Notes under the pieces: generated by a model
Databases searched by the model: none
What the model was told of the DNA's origin: nothing
Seen by the model: only the letters and a program-made list of their open reading frames with translations
In this document: piece after piece, positions 53,810 to 62,137 of the stretch
Position numbering within the stretch: the first letter of the stretch is position 1
Layout: the number at the start of each line of letters is the position of its first letter
Source of the DNA: Sulfurimonas sp.
Lineage (GTDB): Bacteria > Campylobacterota > Campylobacteria > Campylobacterales > Sulfurimonadaceae
NCBI GenBank assembly: GCA_030949825.1
Contig: JAUZSC010000004.1
Location: 1-64,000, forward strand
DNA length: 64,000 nt
Direction of reading: 5' to 3'
Program-made: the position numbers and the translations under genes

Positions 53810-55618
53810 ATGCAAGCATTAATATTAGCAGCAGGTACAGGAAGTAGACTAGGTAAGCATACCAAAGAAAATACAAAGTGTATGTTAGAAATAAATGGTG
53901 AGACATTGATTAAGCGAGCATTAAATATATTAAATAATATAGGAATAAAAAAATTAATACTCGTTGTTGGATATAAAAAAGATAATCTGATTAATCATCT
54001 TGGAACGCAATATAAAAATATAAGTATTGAGTATGTAGAAAATCCAATATATGATACTACAAATAATATATATTCATTGTTCTTAGCTAAAGATAAATTA
54101 GCTGAGGATGATACTATTTTACTCGAGAGTGACTTGCTCTTTGAAGAAAAAATAGTATATGATTTAATGAATGATAAAAGAAAATCACTAGCTGTAGTAG
54201 ATAAATACCAAGCATGGATGGATGGTACTGCGGTTACGTTAAGTGAGAATGATGATATATTAGGTTTTTATGGAAAAAAAGCATTTCGTTTTCAAGATGT
54301 TGATAAATATTATAAAACTGTAAATATTTATAAGTTTTCAAAAGAGTTCTCAAAAAACATATACATACCTTTTTTAGAAGCGTATTCAAAAGCTATGGGT
54401 GATAATGAATATTATGAATCTGTGTTAAGAGTTGTGTTAATGCTTGAAGAACAAGAATTAAAAGCACTTAAACTAAAGGGTGAAAGATGGTATGAAATAG
54501 ATGATATACAAGATAAAGCGAATGCAGAAATAATCTTTTCAAAAAATCCTAAAGAAAAATTAAGATTAATTCAATCACGATACGGAGGATATTGGAGGTT
54601 TCCAGAGTTAAAAGATTTTTGCTATTTAGTTAATCCTTATTTCCCAACAAGCAAGATGCAAGAAGAGATGAAGGCATATTTCTATGAACTTCTTTCTCAA
54701 TATCCATCAGGACAAGAAACACAAAGACTTCTTGCTGGAAAAATGTTTAAAGTAGAACCGGAAAACATTTTAGTAGGTAATGGGGCTTCAGAAATTATAA
54801 GAGGATTGAGTACGGCGATTGATGGAACATTTGGATTGGTTTTTCCTACATTTAACGAGTATCCGGAGAGTATAGGGCATGCTAGAATAATTCAGTTTAT
54901 GCCTCAAAATGAAAATTTTACTTATGGCGTAAGTGATATACTAGAATTAGCAAAAAAATGTGACAATGTACTACTTATAAATCCAGATAATCCAAGTGGT
55001 AATTTTATACCTAAAAAAGATTTACTCGAAATTGTGGATAAACTTCAAAAAATGAATAAAAACTTTATACTAGATGAGTCATTTGTTGATTTTTCAAGTA
55101 AAGGTGAGATTGAGACGATGGTTACTCAAGATATATTGGATAAATATGAAAATCTTATTGTTATAAAGAGTATATCCAAGAGTTATGGTGTTCCCGGTGT
55201 AAGACTGGGTGTTATAGCAACATCAAATAGTAAAATTATGTCTGCTCTTGAGGATGAAGTAACAATTTGGAATATTAATTCTTATGGTGAGTTCTTTTTA
55301 CAAGTTATTGGAAAATATAAAAAAGATTACAATAAAGGATGTAAGGAAATTGCAGATGAAAGAGATAGGTTTTATAAAGAATTTCAAGAAATTCCATATT
55401 TAAAAATTATACCTTCTCAAGCAAATTATTTTTTACTGCATGTAACTAGTAAATTTACAGCATTAGAACTTACTGAGATACTACTAGATAAATATAATAT
55501 CTATATCAAAGACTTAACAGGAAAAGTTGGTTTTGAAGGAAAAGAGTGCGTAAGAATAGCAGTAAGAGGTTATAGTGATAATGAATTTTTAATTCAAAAA
55601 TTAAAAATGTTAAAGTAG
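53810..55618 (+). CDS. Nucleotidyltransferase-aminotransferase fusion
   Basis: 602 residues in two enzymes. Residues 1-~245 are an NTP-transferase of the LicC/choline-phosphate cytidylyltransferase type (LAAGTGSRLGKHTKENTKCM, VGYKKDNLI, ESDLLFEEKI, WYEIDDIQDKANAE). Residues ~255-602 are a class I/II PLP aminotransferase (GNGASEIIRGLS, INPDNPSGNF, LDESFVDFS) with the PLP Lys 457 in SISKSYGVPGVRLG and the arginine near the end in VRIAVRG. The two halves should activate a small molecule with a nucleotide and form or use an amine of it. Similar fusions act in phosphonate and phosphocholine-type pathways, but no PEP mutase or choline kinase gene is in the window. Confidence 0.88.
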   Translation: MQALILAAGTGSRLGKHTKENTKCMLEINGETLIKRALNILNNIGIKKLILVVGYKKDNLINHLGTQYKNISIEYVENPIYDTTNNIYSLFLAKDKLAEDDTILLESDLLFEEKIVYDLMNDKRKSLAVVDKYQAWMDGTAVTLSENDDILGFYGKKAFRFQDVDKYYKTVNIYKFSKEFSKNIYIPFLEAYSKAMGDNEYYESVLRVVLMLEEQELKALKLKGERWYEIDDIQDKANAEIIFSKNPKEKLRLIQSRYGGYWRFPELKDFCYLVNPYFPTSKMQEEMKAYFYELLSQYPSGQETQRLLAGKMFKVEPENILVGNGASEIIRGLSTAIDGTFGLVFPTFNEYPESIGHARIIQFMPQNENFTYGVSDILELAKKCDNVLLINPDNPSGNFIPKKDLLEIVDKLQKMNKNFILDESFVDFSSKGEIETMVTQDILDKYENLIVIKSISKSYGVPGVRLGVIATSNSKIMSALEDEVTIWNINSYGEFFLQVIGKYKKDYNKGCKEIADERDRFYKEFQEIPYLKIIPSQANYFLLHVTSKFTALELTEILLDKYNIYIKDLTGKVGFEGKECVRIAVRGYSDNEFLIQKLKMLK

Positions 55619-55633
55619 CGCTAAAAATCCAAC

Positions 55634-55664
55634 AATTTGACATATTTTCAAGCATTGTCAAATT
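55634..55664. promoter_or_regulatory. Inverted repeat before the small HTH gene
   Basis: AATTTGACA (55634-55642) and TGTCAAATT (55656-55664) are perfect 9-bp arms with a 13-base spacer. The site lies between the fusion gene and the HTH gene, so it may be an operator for that protein, a terminator stem without a T run, or both. TATATT at 55672-55677 is a possible -10. Confidence 0.5.
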
Positions 55665-55696
55665 CTTAAGCTATATTTCTACTCTTAGGAGTAAAA

Positions 55697-55909
55697 ATGA
55701 GAGATTTTCAAGATATTTTAAAAGCACTAAAAGTTCATTTAGCAAATAACAAACATGTAAAAGTCTACGATAAAGATGTAGCAAGTTCACTAGGAATCAC
55801 CCAGATGAACTTTGCAACACTTAAAAGAAGAAATTCAATTCCCTATGAAAATATTATAAATTTTTGTAAAAAAGAAGGCCTGTGTTGCAGTGATGTTTTT
55901 TTTGATTAA
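55697..55909 (+). CDS. Small CI-repressor-like HTH protein
   Basis: A 70-residue DNA-binding protein: helices at 4-17, then VYDKDVASSLGITQMNFATL, where the HTH is, then RRNSIPYENIINFCKKEGLC and a short end. It resembles the N-terminal domain of phage CI repressors (Phage_CI_repr), without a dimerisation domain, and is a common stand-alone form in Campylobacterota. The ribosome binding site is TAGGAG. The perfect dyad upstream suggests self-regulation. It is convergent with dnaX and overlaps its end by 4 bases. Confidence 0.8.
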   Translation: MRDFQDILKALKVHLANNKHVKVYDKDVASSLGITQMNFATLKRRNSIPYENIINFCKKEGLCCSDVFFD

Positions 55910-56460
55910 ATCTTCAACTGTACAGTTCTTTTTGTAGCTTCAAAAAGTTCAGTTGCGCGTTGAACGATAGGGTCGTTTAAAATATCTGCACCATCTATCT
56001 CAGGCATAGGCTCACCAGTAGGTGAACAACCTGTTACACAGCTTCCACTTCCACCAATCTCAGCCTCTTCAATCATAGAAGTATTCTGAGGTTCTGGCAT
56101 TGTGGGCTGTTGTATATTCGCTGCGTGCATCTCCTTCCCATGCTCAGCTTGGGAACGCATACTTATATCTCTACTACAAGCCATAGACTTAATCTTAGTA
56201 TTAAACCCATACACTTCTCGCACAAGTTGTTTAATAGCCGCATAACCATGCGTTAAAGACTTTTTAGCCGCATCTCCTGCACAGCTTTCCCATGTCAAAA
56301 TATTTTCTTCATAGGAAATAAATTTTATTGATGCACTAAATGTATCTGCAAGCTCAGGACTTCTATCTTTTATTTTGGCTATGAGTTCATCAAACTCTTT
56401 GTTAGATGCTACAAGAACTTCTGGAGTAGGTGTTTCTTGTGAAATCTTAATCTTTGGCAT
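55906..56460 (-). CDS. dnaX: DnaX C-terminal (tau-specific) part in a second frame
   Basis: 184 residues starting MPKIKISQETPTPEVLVASN. The rest contains a helical region (FDELIAKIKDRSPELADTFS, AAIKQLVREVYGFNTKIKS) and the end DPIVQRATELFEATKRTVQL, the kind of C-terminal domain seen in DnaX of Campylobacterota. It overlaps the upstream DnaX frame by 14 bases and is +1 to it. Loss of one A from the A8 tract joins the two parts exactly (ALKKEMPKIKIS). A stretch near residues 102-108 (RSQAEHG) is encoded by a palindromic repeat inserted in the gene. It could be made by slippage or by re-initiation at its ATG. Confidence 0.8.
   Translation of the reverse strand: MPKIKISQETPTPEVLVASNKEFDELIAKIKDRSPELADTFSASIKFISYEENILTWESCAGDAAKKSLTHGYAAIKQLVREVYGFNTKIKSMACSRDISMRSQAEHGKEMHAANIQQPTMPEPQNTSMIEEAEIGGSGSCVTGCSPTGEPMPEIDGADILNDPIVQRATELFEATKRTVQLKI
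56135..56155. repeat. Short palindromic repeat, copy 4, inside dnaX
   Basis: TTCCCATGCTCAGCTTGGGAA is the same palindrome as at 22024-23083, with one mismatch in the left arm. It lies in the coding sequence of the second dnaX frame and keeps that frame open. Confidence 0.7.
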
Positions 56461-57625
56461 CTCTTTTTTTTAAAGCTTCCACTGGAATTTCAGTTGGAGT
56501 GCTTGGAATTTGAGTAAGCGTTTCATCAGCATAAGGAATGACAAGACTCGGTCTTTGTACTTCTTTTTGTAAAGACTCTATCATCTGGTCTATCTCTTTG
56601 ATACGAAGCGCTTCCATCATTTTGAAAAACACCATAGAAAGAACAAAAGAACCATCAGCATTAATGCTAAAGAGATATTTAGACTCACTTAAAATTCTAA
56701 AAAATCTATCTAAAACAAGTGTTGAGAAAAGTGCATCATGATTAAACATTTTATCTTTAAGGTAAGCTATAAGCTCATCTATAACCATCTCAGCTTCATA
56801 GTCTTGAAGCGCTTTTGTATGCTCTATTACTTGATTATAGTCTTTTGCAAATACTGAGACAAAAATATCAGCTATAAACTTAGGGTCAACAAGCCCTAAC
56901 ATATCTGTGACAGTAGCCACATCAACATGATTTCTTGAGTAAATGATGGCCTGGTCTAAAAGTGTAAGTGTATCTCGTAGGCTTCCATTACCGCTTCGAG
57001 CTAAAATCTCTAAGGCATCATGCTCAAATGTAACCTTTTCTAAGTTGAGTATATAGGCTAAGTGGTCTATGATTTTGTTTGTAGCAATGGACTTAAAGCG
57101 AAAGTGTTGTGTACGACTCAAAATAGTTGCTGGAAGTTTTAAAGGGTCCGTTGTCGCTAAAATAAATTTTACATACGCAGGTGGTTCTTCAAGTGTTTTT
57201 AAAAGAGCATTAAAAGCTTGCGTTGTAAGCATATGTACTTCATCGATGATGAAGATTTTAAAACGCGCAACAGCAGGTTTATACTTTGTTTGCTCAACCA
57301 AATCACGAATATCGTCTATACCACGGTTTGAAGCCCCATCCATCTCAACGATGTCCATATGACGATTTTCTATCGCCATGACACAGTTAGAACACACGCC
57401 ACAAGGATGATGACTCATTCCCTCTTCACAGATAAGAGCTTTGGCGAAAATTCTTGCAGTTGAAGTTTTCCCACTCCCCCTTAAACCTGAGAAAAGATAG
57501 GCATGCGAAAGACGGTTTGAATCAAGTGAAAGTGAAAGTGTTTGCGCAATAGTCTCTTGACCAATAAGCTCATCAAAATTTGAAGGGCGGTACTTTCTAG
57601 CGAGTACTTCTGAGGCTTCTTTCAT
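56447..57625 (-). CDS. dnaX: DNA polymerase III gamma/tau subunit, ATPase part
   Basis: 392 residues with the complete clamp-loader AAA+ core: EVLARKYRPSNFDELIGQE, Walker A GLRGSGKTSTAR, zinc cysteines (CEEGMSHHPCGVCSNC), Walker B IIDEVHMLTT, sensor 1 ILATTDPLKLPATILSRTQ and the sensor 2/lid and collar domains to about 360. It ends VEALKKRDAKD, after reading through an A8 tract (plus-strand T run 56464-56471). It is shorter than typical family members of about 510-580 residues; the missing end is in the +1 frame. The product alone would be a gamma-like form. It starts immediately after murI ends. Confidence 0.93.
   Translation of the reverse strand: MKEASEVLARKYRPSNFDELIGQETIAQTLSLSLDSNRLSHAYLFSGLRGSGKTSTARIFAKALICEEGMSHHPCGVCSNCVMAIENRHMDIVEMDGASNRGIDDIRDLVEQTKYKPAVARFKIFIIDEVHMLTTQAFNALLKTLEEPPAYVKFILATTDPLKLPATILSRTQHFRFKSIATNKIIDHLAYILNLEKVTFEHDALEILARSGNGSLRDTLTLLDQAIIYSRNHVDVATVTDMLGLVDPKFIADIFVSVFAKDYNQVIEHTKALQDYEAEMVIDELIAYLKDKMFNHDALFSTLVLDRFFRILSESKYLFSINADGSFVLSMVFFKMMEALRIKEIDQMIESLQKEVQRPSLVIPYADETLTQIPSTPTEIPVEALKKRDAKD
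56464..56471 (-). other. A8 slippage tract in dnaX
   Basis: On the coding strand the sequence is GCTTTAAAAAAAAGAGATGCC. A transcript or template with seven A residues fuses the 392-residue and 184-residue parts in frame. Thermus thermophilus makes its two DnaX forms by transcriptional slippage at an A9 tract, and E. coli by -1 ribosomal frameshifting at an A-rich heptamer. Confidence 0.6.
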
Positions 57626-58383
57626 TAAAAACTCCTATTTCGTTTTGTGAGCCATTTTTTAGCGATGGCTTTAAGTGCATCTGGATTTTCAGAAGCAAAG
57701 AATTTCATTTTAGGATTTCTAAATTTTTTATCAAATGTGAAAACTTTTTCAAGGTACTCAACTATAGCATCACCAGAATGAATCAGCTTTGTATTTTCAC
57801 CAAAATACTTTTGCAAGGCAGGTGAAATAAGTGGAAAATGCGTACATCCTAATATAACTGCATCAGGAGTATGCAATGATTTAAAATAGTGCTCAAAGCT
57901 AGCATCTACAATAGCACCATCAAAAATCTCTTCTTCAACAAGTGGAACAAATAAACCAGTCGCCTTGGTTTGTATGTTTGTAAATTTAAGAGATTCGAGT
58001 TCATCGTTATATGCTTTAGAGTTGATAGTCGCCTTTGTAGCTAAAACTAAAATATTTGCTTCTTTGTTTTGAAGTGCATTTGCAGTTGCCATCACTCCAG
58101 CTTTTACAACACCATAAACAGGGCATTTAGAAATCTCTCGCATCTCACTCAGCGCGTAAGCACTCACAGTATTACATGCGACAATGATTAAATCAAGTTC
58201 AAAGTTTTTGAAAAATTCTACAGTCTCAAGCGCGTAACGAATGATGGTGTTTTTGTCTTTGATGCCATAAGGAACACGCGCGGTGTCCCCGTAATAGATG
58301 ATTTCTTCAAAAAGTCGATGTTCCAGAAGTGACTTAACAACAGTTAAACCACCAATTCCTGAATCATAAACCCCGACTTTCAT
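57625..58383 (-). CDS. murI: Glutamate racemase
   Basis: A 252-residue enzyme giving D-glutamate for peptidoglycan. It starts MKVGVYDSGIGGLTVVKSLL with the catalytic Asp in DSGIGG, and has YYGDTARVPYG, catalytic Cys in VACNTVSA and the second catalytic Cys in LGCTHFPLI. All residues are present and the length is normal. It shares its last base with the dnaX start codon region and follows rho by 8 bases, forming rho-murI-dnaX. Confidence 0.95.
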   Translation of the reverse strand: MKVGVYDSGIGGLTVVKSLLEHRLFEEIIYYGDTARVPYGIKDKNTIIRYALETVEFFKNFELDLIIVACNTVSAYALSEMREISKCPVYGVVKAGVMATANALQNKEANILVLATKATINSKAYNDELESLKFTNIQTKATGLFVPLVEEEIFDGAIVDASFEHYFKSLHTPDAVILGCTHFPLISPALQKYFGENTKLIHSGDAIVEYLEKVFTFDKKFRNPKMKFFASENPDALKAIAKKWLTKRNRSF

Positions 58384-58391
58384 AGTTCTAT

Positions 58392-59735
58392 TTACGCGTC
58401 CATATTCATGCTATCAAGAAATTCATCATTGGTGGCATTTTTACCCATGGTATTGTAAATAAACTGAAGTGCTTTAACTTCATTGTCTTGTTTGTGCAGC
58501 ATCTGACGAAGTATAAATACTTTTTTCAAGTTCTCTTTCCCGATAAGTAGTTCATCTTTACGCGTTCCAGATTTAAGAATATCAATAGCTGGAAATATTC
58601 TTCTATCTGCGATTTTACGGTCAAGAATTACTTCCATATTACCAGTACCTTTAAACTCTTCAAAGATAACTTCATCCATACGACTTCCAGTATCAATAAG
58701 TGCAGTTGCAATAATAGTCAAACTTCCACCATTTTCAATGTTTCTCGCAGCACCAAAGAATCGTTTAGGACGGTGTAGGGCATTGGCATCTACACCACCT
58801 GAAAGTACTTTACCACTTGAGGGTGTCACAGTATTGTAAGCGCGAGCAAGACGCGTGATAGAATCTAAAAGTATAACAACATCACGACCTATCTCAACAC
58901 GCCTTTTTGCTTTTTCTATAACTAAATCAGCAACTTTTACATGGTTTTTTGCAGGCATATCAAAGGTAGAACTATAAACTTCACCCTTAACTGAACGCTC
59001 CATGTCTGTCACTTCTTCTGGTCGCTCATCTACAAGTAAAACCATAAGTTCTATTTCTGGATGATTCGCAGAAATTCCATGTGCAATCTCTTTTAAAAGC
59101 TCTGTTTTACCGCTTCTTGGAGGTGCCACAATTAAACCACGCTGCCCTTTACCAATAGGGGAAAACAAGTCAAGCATACGCCCTGTTAAATGTTTTTCTT
59201 TGTACTCGAGTTTGATTAAGTCAAGAGGATAAATCGGTGTAAGGTTTTCAAAAAGAGGGCGTCTTTTGCTTTCTTCTGGAGGAAGAGAATTTACAGCTTC
59301 TATCTTTATAAGCGCATAGTAGCGTTCTTGATCTTTTGGAGGACGAACTTGACCAGTTACGACATCACCGTTTCTAAGTGCAAACCTTTTGATTTGTGTG
59401 TTAGAAACATAAGCATCGTTGATGCTTTCATTAAAAGCTTTATCGATTGAACGGATAAAACCATAACCATCTTGCATGATTTCTAAGATACCAGCGAAAA
59501 GTATAAAGCCACCTTGAGCAGTTTGTGCTTTTAAAATCTCAAAAATAATATCTTGACGCTTGAGTTCATTTGGATGTTCGACTTTTAACTCTACTGCCAT
59601 TGCAACAAGAACTTCGATATTTAAAACTCGAAGTTCATCTATAGTTGCACCTTTAGCCGGTGTATGTGAACGGGATTTGTTGTTAGATTTTGTGTTTGTA
59701 TTCTTGCGAGCTTGTTGTGAATTGTTTTCACTCAT
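58392..59735 (-). CDS. rho: Transcription termination factor Rho
   Basis: A 447-residue hexameric RNA helicase. The first ~30 residues are a polar Asn/Lys/Ser-rich tail, then Rho_N ([20 protein letters not shown]), the RNA-binding cold-shock-like domain ([20 protein letters not shown]) and the ATPase domain with Walker [14 protein letters not shown] at about 198, Walker [16 protein letters not shown], and the Q- and R-loop region with [20 protein letters not shown]. The length is normal. It is the first gene of a minus-strand operon. Confidence 0.96.
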   Translation of the reverse strand: MSENNSQQARKNTNTKSNNKSRSHTPAKGATIDELRVLNIEVLVAMAVELKVEHPNELKRQDIIFEILKAQTAQGGFILFAGILEIMQDGYGFIRSIDKAFNESINDAYVSNTQIKRFALRNGDVVTGQVRPPKDQERYYALIKIEAVNSLPPEESKRRPLFENLTPIYPLDLIKLEYKEKHLTGRMLDLFSPIGKGQRGLIVAPPRSGKTELLKEIAHGISANHPEIELMVLLVDERPEEVTDMERSVKGEVYSSTFDMPAKNHVKVADLVIEKAKRRVEIGRDVVILLDSITRLARAYNTVTPSSGKVLSGGVDANALHRPKRFFGAARNIENGGSLTIIATALIDTGSRMDEVIFEEFKGTGNMEVILDRKIADRRIFPAIDILKSGTRKDELLIGKENLKKVFILRQMLHKQDNEVKALQFIYNTMGKNATNDEFLDSMNMDA

Positions 59736-59824
59736 TAATAAGTACCTTGAATCGTGTGGGATTTTTGTTAATTGAAGAAGTTTTTATAAGCAAATTTTAC
59801 TCTAATCATAGAATTTAGTCAAGT

Positions 59825-60799
59825 TTAGTGTGCAGAAAACTTGATTTTCGCTTCACTTAATGTCTCTTGAGTCCGTTCTGCAAGTTTTCTTACTTCATCT
59901 GCAACCACGGCAAAAGCACGACCATGCTCGCCCGCTCGCGCTGCTTCTATGGCAGCATTCAATGCTAAAAGATTTGTTTGGTCGGCTATGTCTGAAATGG
60001 TATCAAGAACTTTGAAAATATCTTGACTTTGGTACTGTAGGGTAGAAATTTGCGAATTTAATTCTTCTTGATTTTTATTTATTAGGTCTTTAGCATGTGC
60101 TTGGGATTTTAATGCTGCTTCTTGTTTATGTATTTTTAGGCTTTGAATTGACAAATCTTTTTTCAGAGTTTCTTTTGTGCTTTTAAGTTCTTCAAGCTCT
60201 TCATTTAAAGATGAAATAGTCTTTATAAGTGTTTGGTTTTTTATAGAAAAATCATCAAGTTCTTTTTTAGTTTCATCAAAAAAAGATTCTTTGAGTGTAT
60301 TTGTAGATGCTAGTTTATATGAGAGATTTGTATTTTCGTTTGTTAATGCTTCTATTTGTAGTTTAAAGTCTTCTGCATCTACAGATATATGAACTTTTTT
60401 ACTTTTTCTTAAAAAATATCCTATAACAAAACCAATGATAAGCGTTAAAAAACTAAAAAGAAGAGGAGAGAGTAAAAACGATTCTTCTTCTTGTATAACT
60501 AGCTTTTCTTTAGGAGTAGCATCTAACATAGATAAATAAAGTAGTTTAATATTTTGTGAATTTTTTATACGAGAAAGAACTTCAAGCATTCTCATTTGTA
60601 GAGTGTCAGTAGCATCTCCATTAAGTAGTTTGTTATGTGTTGCCAAAGTAAGGTAAAAAACTTGTATCTTTTTCTCAGGACTAAGCTGGGGTGAAATGTC
60701 TGTTAAAGCACTATTTAAATCTTTATAAGTAGTTTCTAAAGAAGATGCAAAGAGAGTAAAAAAGAGCAAGGCAATTAAAATAATTATTTTCATACTCAA
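59825..60799 (-). CDS. Short methyl-accepting chemotaxis-like protein, truncated signalling hairpin
   Basis: 324 residues: signal peptide or helix (1-19), a ~85-residue periplasmic part, a transmembrane helix at about 108-128, a long coiled coil (about 140-255) and the chemoreceptor tip ([40 protein letters not shown]). The protein stops with [11 protein letters not shown] about 18 residues after the tip, so the returning helix of the usual four-helix bundle is missing. There is no HAMP domain. The tip motif is almost identical to that of the full receptor at 62138. It may be a truncated gene or a specialised coupling protein. Confidence 0.8.
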   Translation of the reverse strand: MSMKIIILIALLFFTLFASSLETTYKDLNSALTDISPQLSPEKKIQVFYLTLATHNKLLNGDATDTLQMRMLEVLSRIKNSQNIKLLYLSMLDATPKEKLVIQEEESFLLSPLLFSFLTLIIGFVIGYFLRKSKKVHISVDAEDFKLQIEALTNENTNLSYKLASTNTLKESFFDETKKELDDFSIKNQTLIKTISSLNEELEELKSTKETLKKDLSIQSLKIHKQEAALKSQAHAKDLINKNQEELNSQISTLQYQSQDIFKVLDTISDIADQTNLLALNAAIEAARAGEHGRAFAVVADEVRKLAERTQETLSEAKIKFSAH

Positions 60800-60859
60800 T
60801 TAAAAGCATAATCTATACCAAATTATGTATAATACATCCAAATACATTTAGGAATATAC

Positions 60860-61213
60860 ATGCAAAGAATACTTTATCTTCTTCTTTTAACGGCTTTTTC
60901 ATTTTCTCTTGAGGCATATTCAAAAAAAATTATTTTAGCTTCGTTTAGTACAGAGCAAAGAGCAGATGCTATGATTGCGTCACTGCCCCAAAGAAGTCCT
61001 AGTCTTTATAAACTCTCCCAAAAATATGATTTTGATATAAAAATAAGAGTATCGGGTAAGTATTACATTTTAGTAGCAGAGGTTTTTAGGGATAAAAAAG
61101 TATTAGATACAGCGTTTAAGAGTGTTAAAAAACGATTTAAAGGTTCGTATATTACAAACTATAAAGAAATAGAGACTCTTAAAGTAGAAAAAAAAGTAGA
61201 AAAAAAGTTGTAA
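60860..61213 (+). CDS. SPOR-like exported protein, first part of a split gene
   Basis: 117 residues with a signal sequence (MQRILYLLLLTAFSFSLEA) and a SPOR-like alpha/beta region (KKIILASFSTEQRADAMIAS, YYILVAEVFRDKKVLDTAFK). It ends in Lys/Glu/Val repeats (KVEKKVEKKL) at a stop 61211-61213. A -1 shift at the A7 tract (61200-61206) joins it to the frame that continues VVKKEIILEIQKVIPKIKI and then to the membrane-anchor part at 61264-61473. The intact product would be about 204 residues. Such proteins bind or sense peptidoglycan in other groups. Confidence 0.65.
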   Translation: MQRILYLLLLTAFSFSLEAYSKKIILASFSTEQRADAMIASLPQRSPSLYKLSQKYDFDIKIRVSGKYYILVAEVFRDKKVLDTAFKSVKKRFKGSYITNYKEIETLKVEKKVEKKL

Positions 61214-61473
61214 AAAAAGAAATAATTCTAGAAATTCAAAAAGTTATACCAAAAATAAAAATAATGCCAAAAGAAATAACTAAAGAAAAAGAAATAGTTG
61301 AAAATATAAAAGTAGAACCCTCAGATAGCATGAGCAGAACAAAAGAAAAAGCACTTATGTTTTATGAAGAGTATAAAACATATTTTTCTTGGTATTATAT
61401 AGTTATCTTTTTTATTTTAAGCATCCTTGCTTACTACTACATAAAATTCAAAAGAATTTATGATGAGTACTAA
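61200..61473 (+). pseudogene. Membrane-anchor part of the split SPOR-like gene
   Basis: In the -1 frame the protein runs KVVKKEIILEIQKVIPKIKI, MPKEITKEKEIVENIKVEPS, DSMSRTKEKALMFYEEYKTY and a transmembrane helix (WYYIVIFFILSILAYYYIKF), ending RIYDEY. An ATG at 61264 could start a separate 69-residue protein, but it has no clear ribosome binding site and the reading is continuous from the A7 tract. The slippery string is A AAA AAG, the same heptamer as in the E. coli dnaX frameshift site. Confidence 0.6.
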
Positions 61474-62022
61474 GCATAAAAGTTTTTGTTAAAGTCATTA
61501 AACTCTTGAAGTGTTTTTTCGAGTAGCTTTTGCGTGTCTTTAAACATTTTTTCTAGTAAGTCTTGGGTGCTTAGTTTCTCTGGAATTTCAACTTTTTTCA
61601 GAGCATCATCAAACATTTTTACAATATTTGTTTTAATGTTATTTTTAGCATTTTCATCGCGTTCTTTATTTGGCTCAAATAATCCTGCTATTTGGTGTGC
61701 TAGTTGTGTGACTGGTGACTTAGGTGCGGAGTCTTGAAGCTCTTTTAAAAAGTCATCTATAAAAGGTTGTGCAATCTTCATAAAAGCATCTATCTCTTTT
61801 TGATCTTGTTTATCGATTCCATTTGACTCTATACTAAATTGAAACGATTGCATTGAAGAGAAGCTCAGTGGAAGTACTTGAGCCATTTTCATTTTTAGTT
61901 TGTCTAAAAGAACTGGACTCTGCATTGGAGAAATCCATCTTTATAACATCTCCGCTGGATGTTTTCATAGCTATATTTAAGTCGTGTGATCTGTATGCAT
62001 CTAGTGCGTAAGATGTATTCAT
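61470..62022 (-). pseudogene. Unknown protein, two overlapping frames
   Basis: The N-terminal part (62022-61834) reads MNTSYALDAYRSHDLNIAMK, TSSGDVIKMDFSNAESSSF and ends in LLFNAIVSI. The C-terminal part lies +1 (open from 61925 down to 61470) and reads SFQFSIESNGIDKQDQKEID, then AFMKIAQPFIDDFLKELQDS and a helical end. The two frames overlap for about 90 bases, and the natural protein is probably one chain of about 180 residues with the change near 61850-61840 (FNA to QSFQFS). It is a hydrophilic helical protein of a family I do not recognise. It converges with the SPOR-like gene, overlapping its last 4 bases. Confidence 0.6.
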
Positions 62023-62137
62023 TATGTTTCTCCTAATCAGTTCTTGGAGTAAGTATCGGATTTTTTTTAAATTTTTTAAAATTTTAAGTTATATAAACAA
62101 TTTTAATGCTATTATTTGCAGACATTAGGAGTTTTTC

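Noticed and set aside
53810..55618. Phosphonate biosynthesis (PntC-like) assignment
   Set aside because: The domain order fits, but the aminotransferase is of the class I/II type and no phosphoenolpyruvate mutase or decarboxylase gene is in the window.
55697..55909. Prophage immunity region
   Set aside because: The small CI-like HTH protein stands alone; no integrase, structural or lysis genes are nearby.
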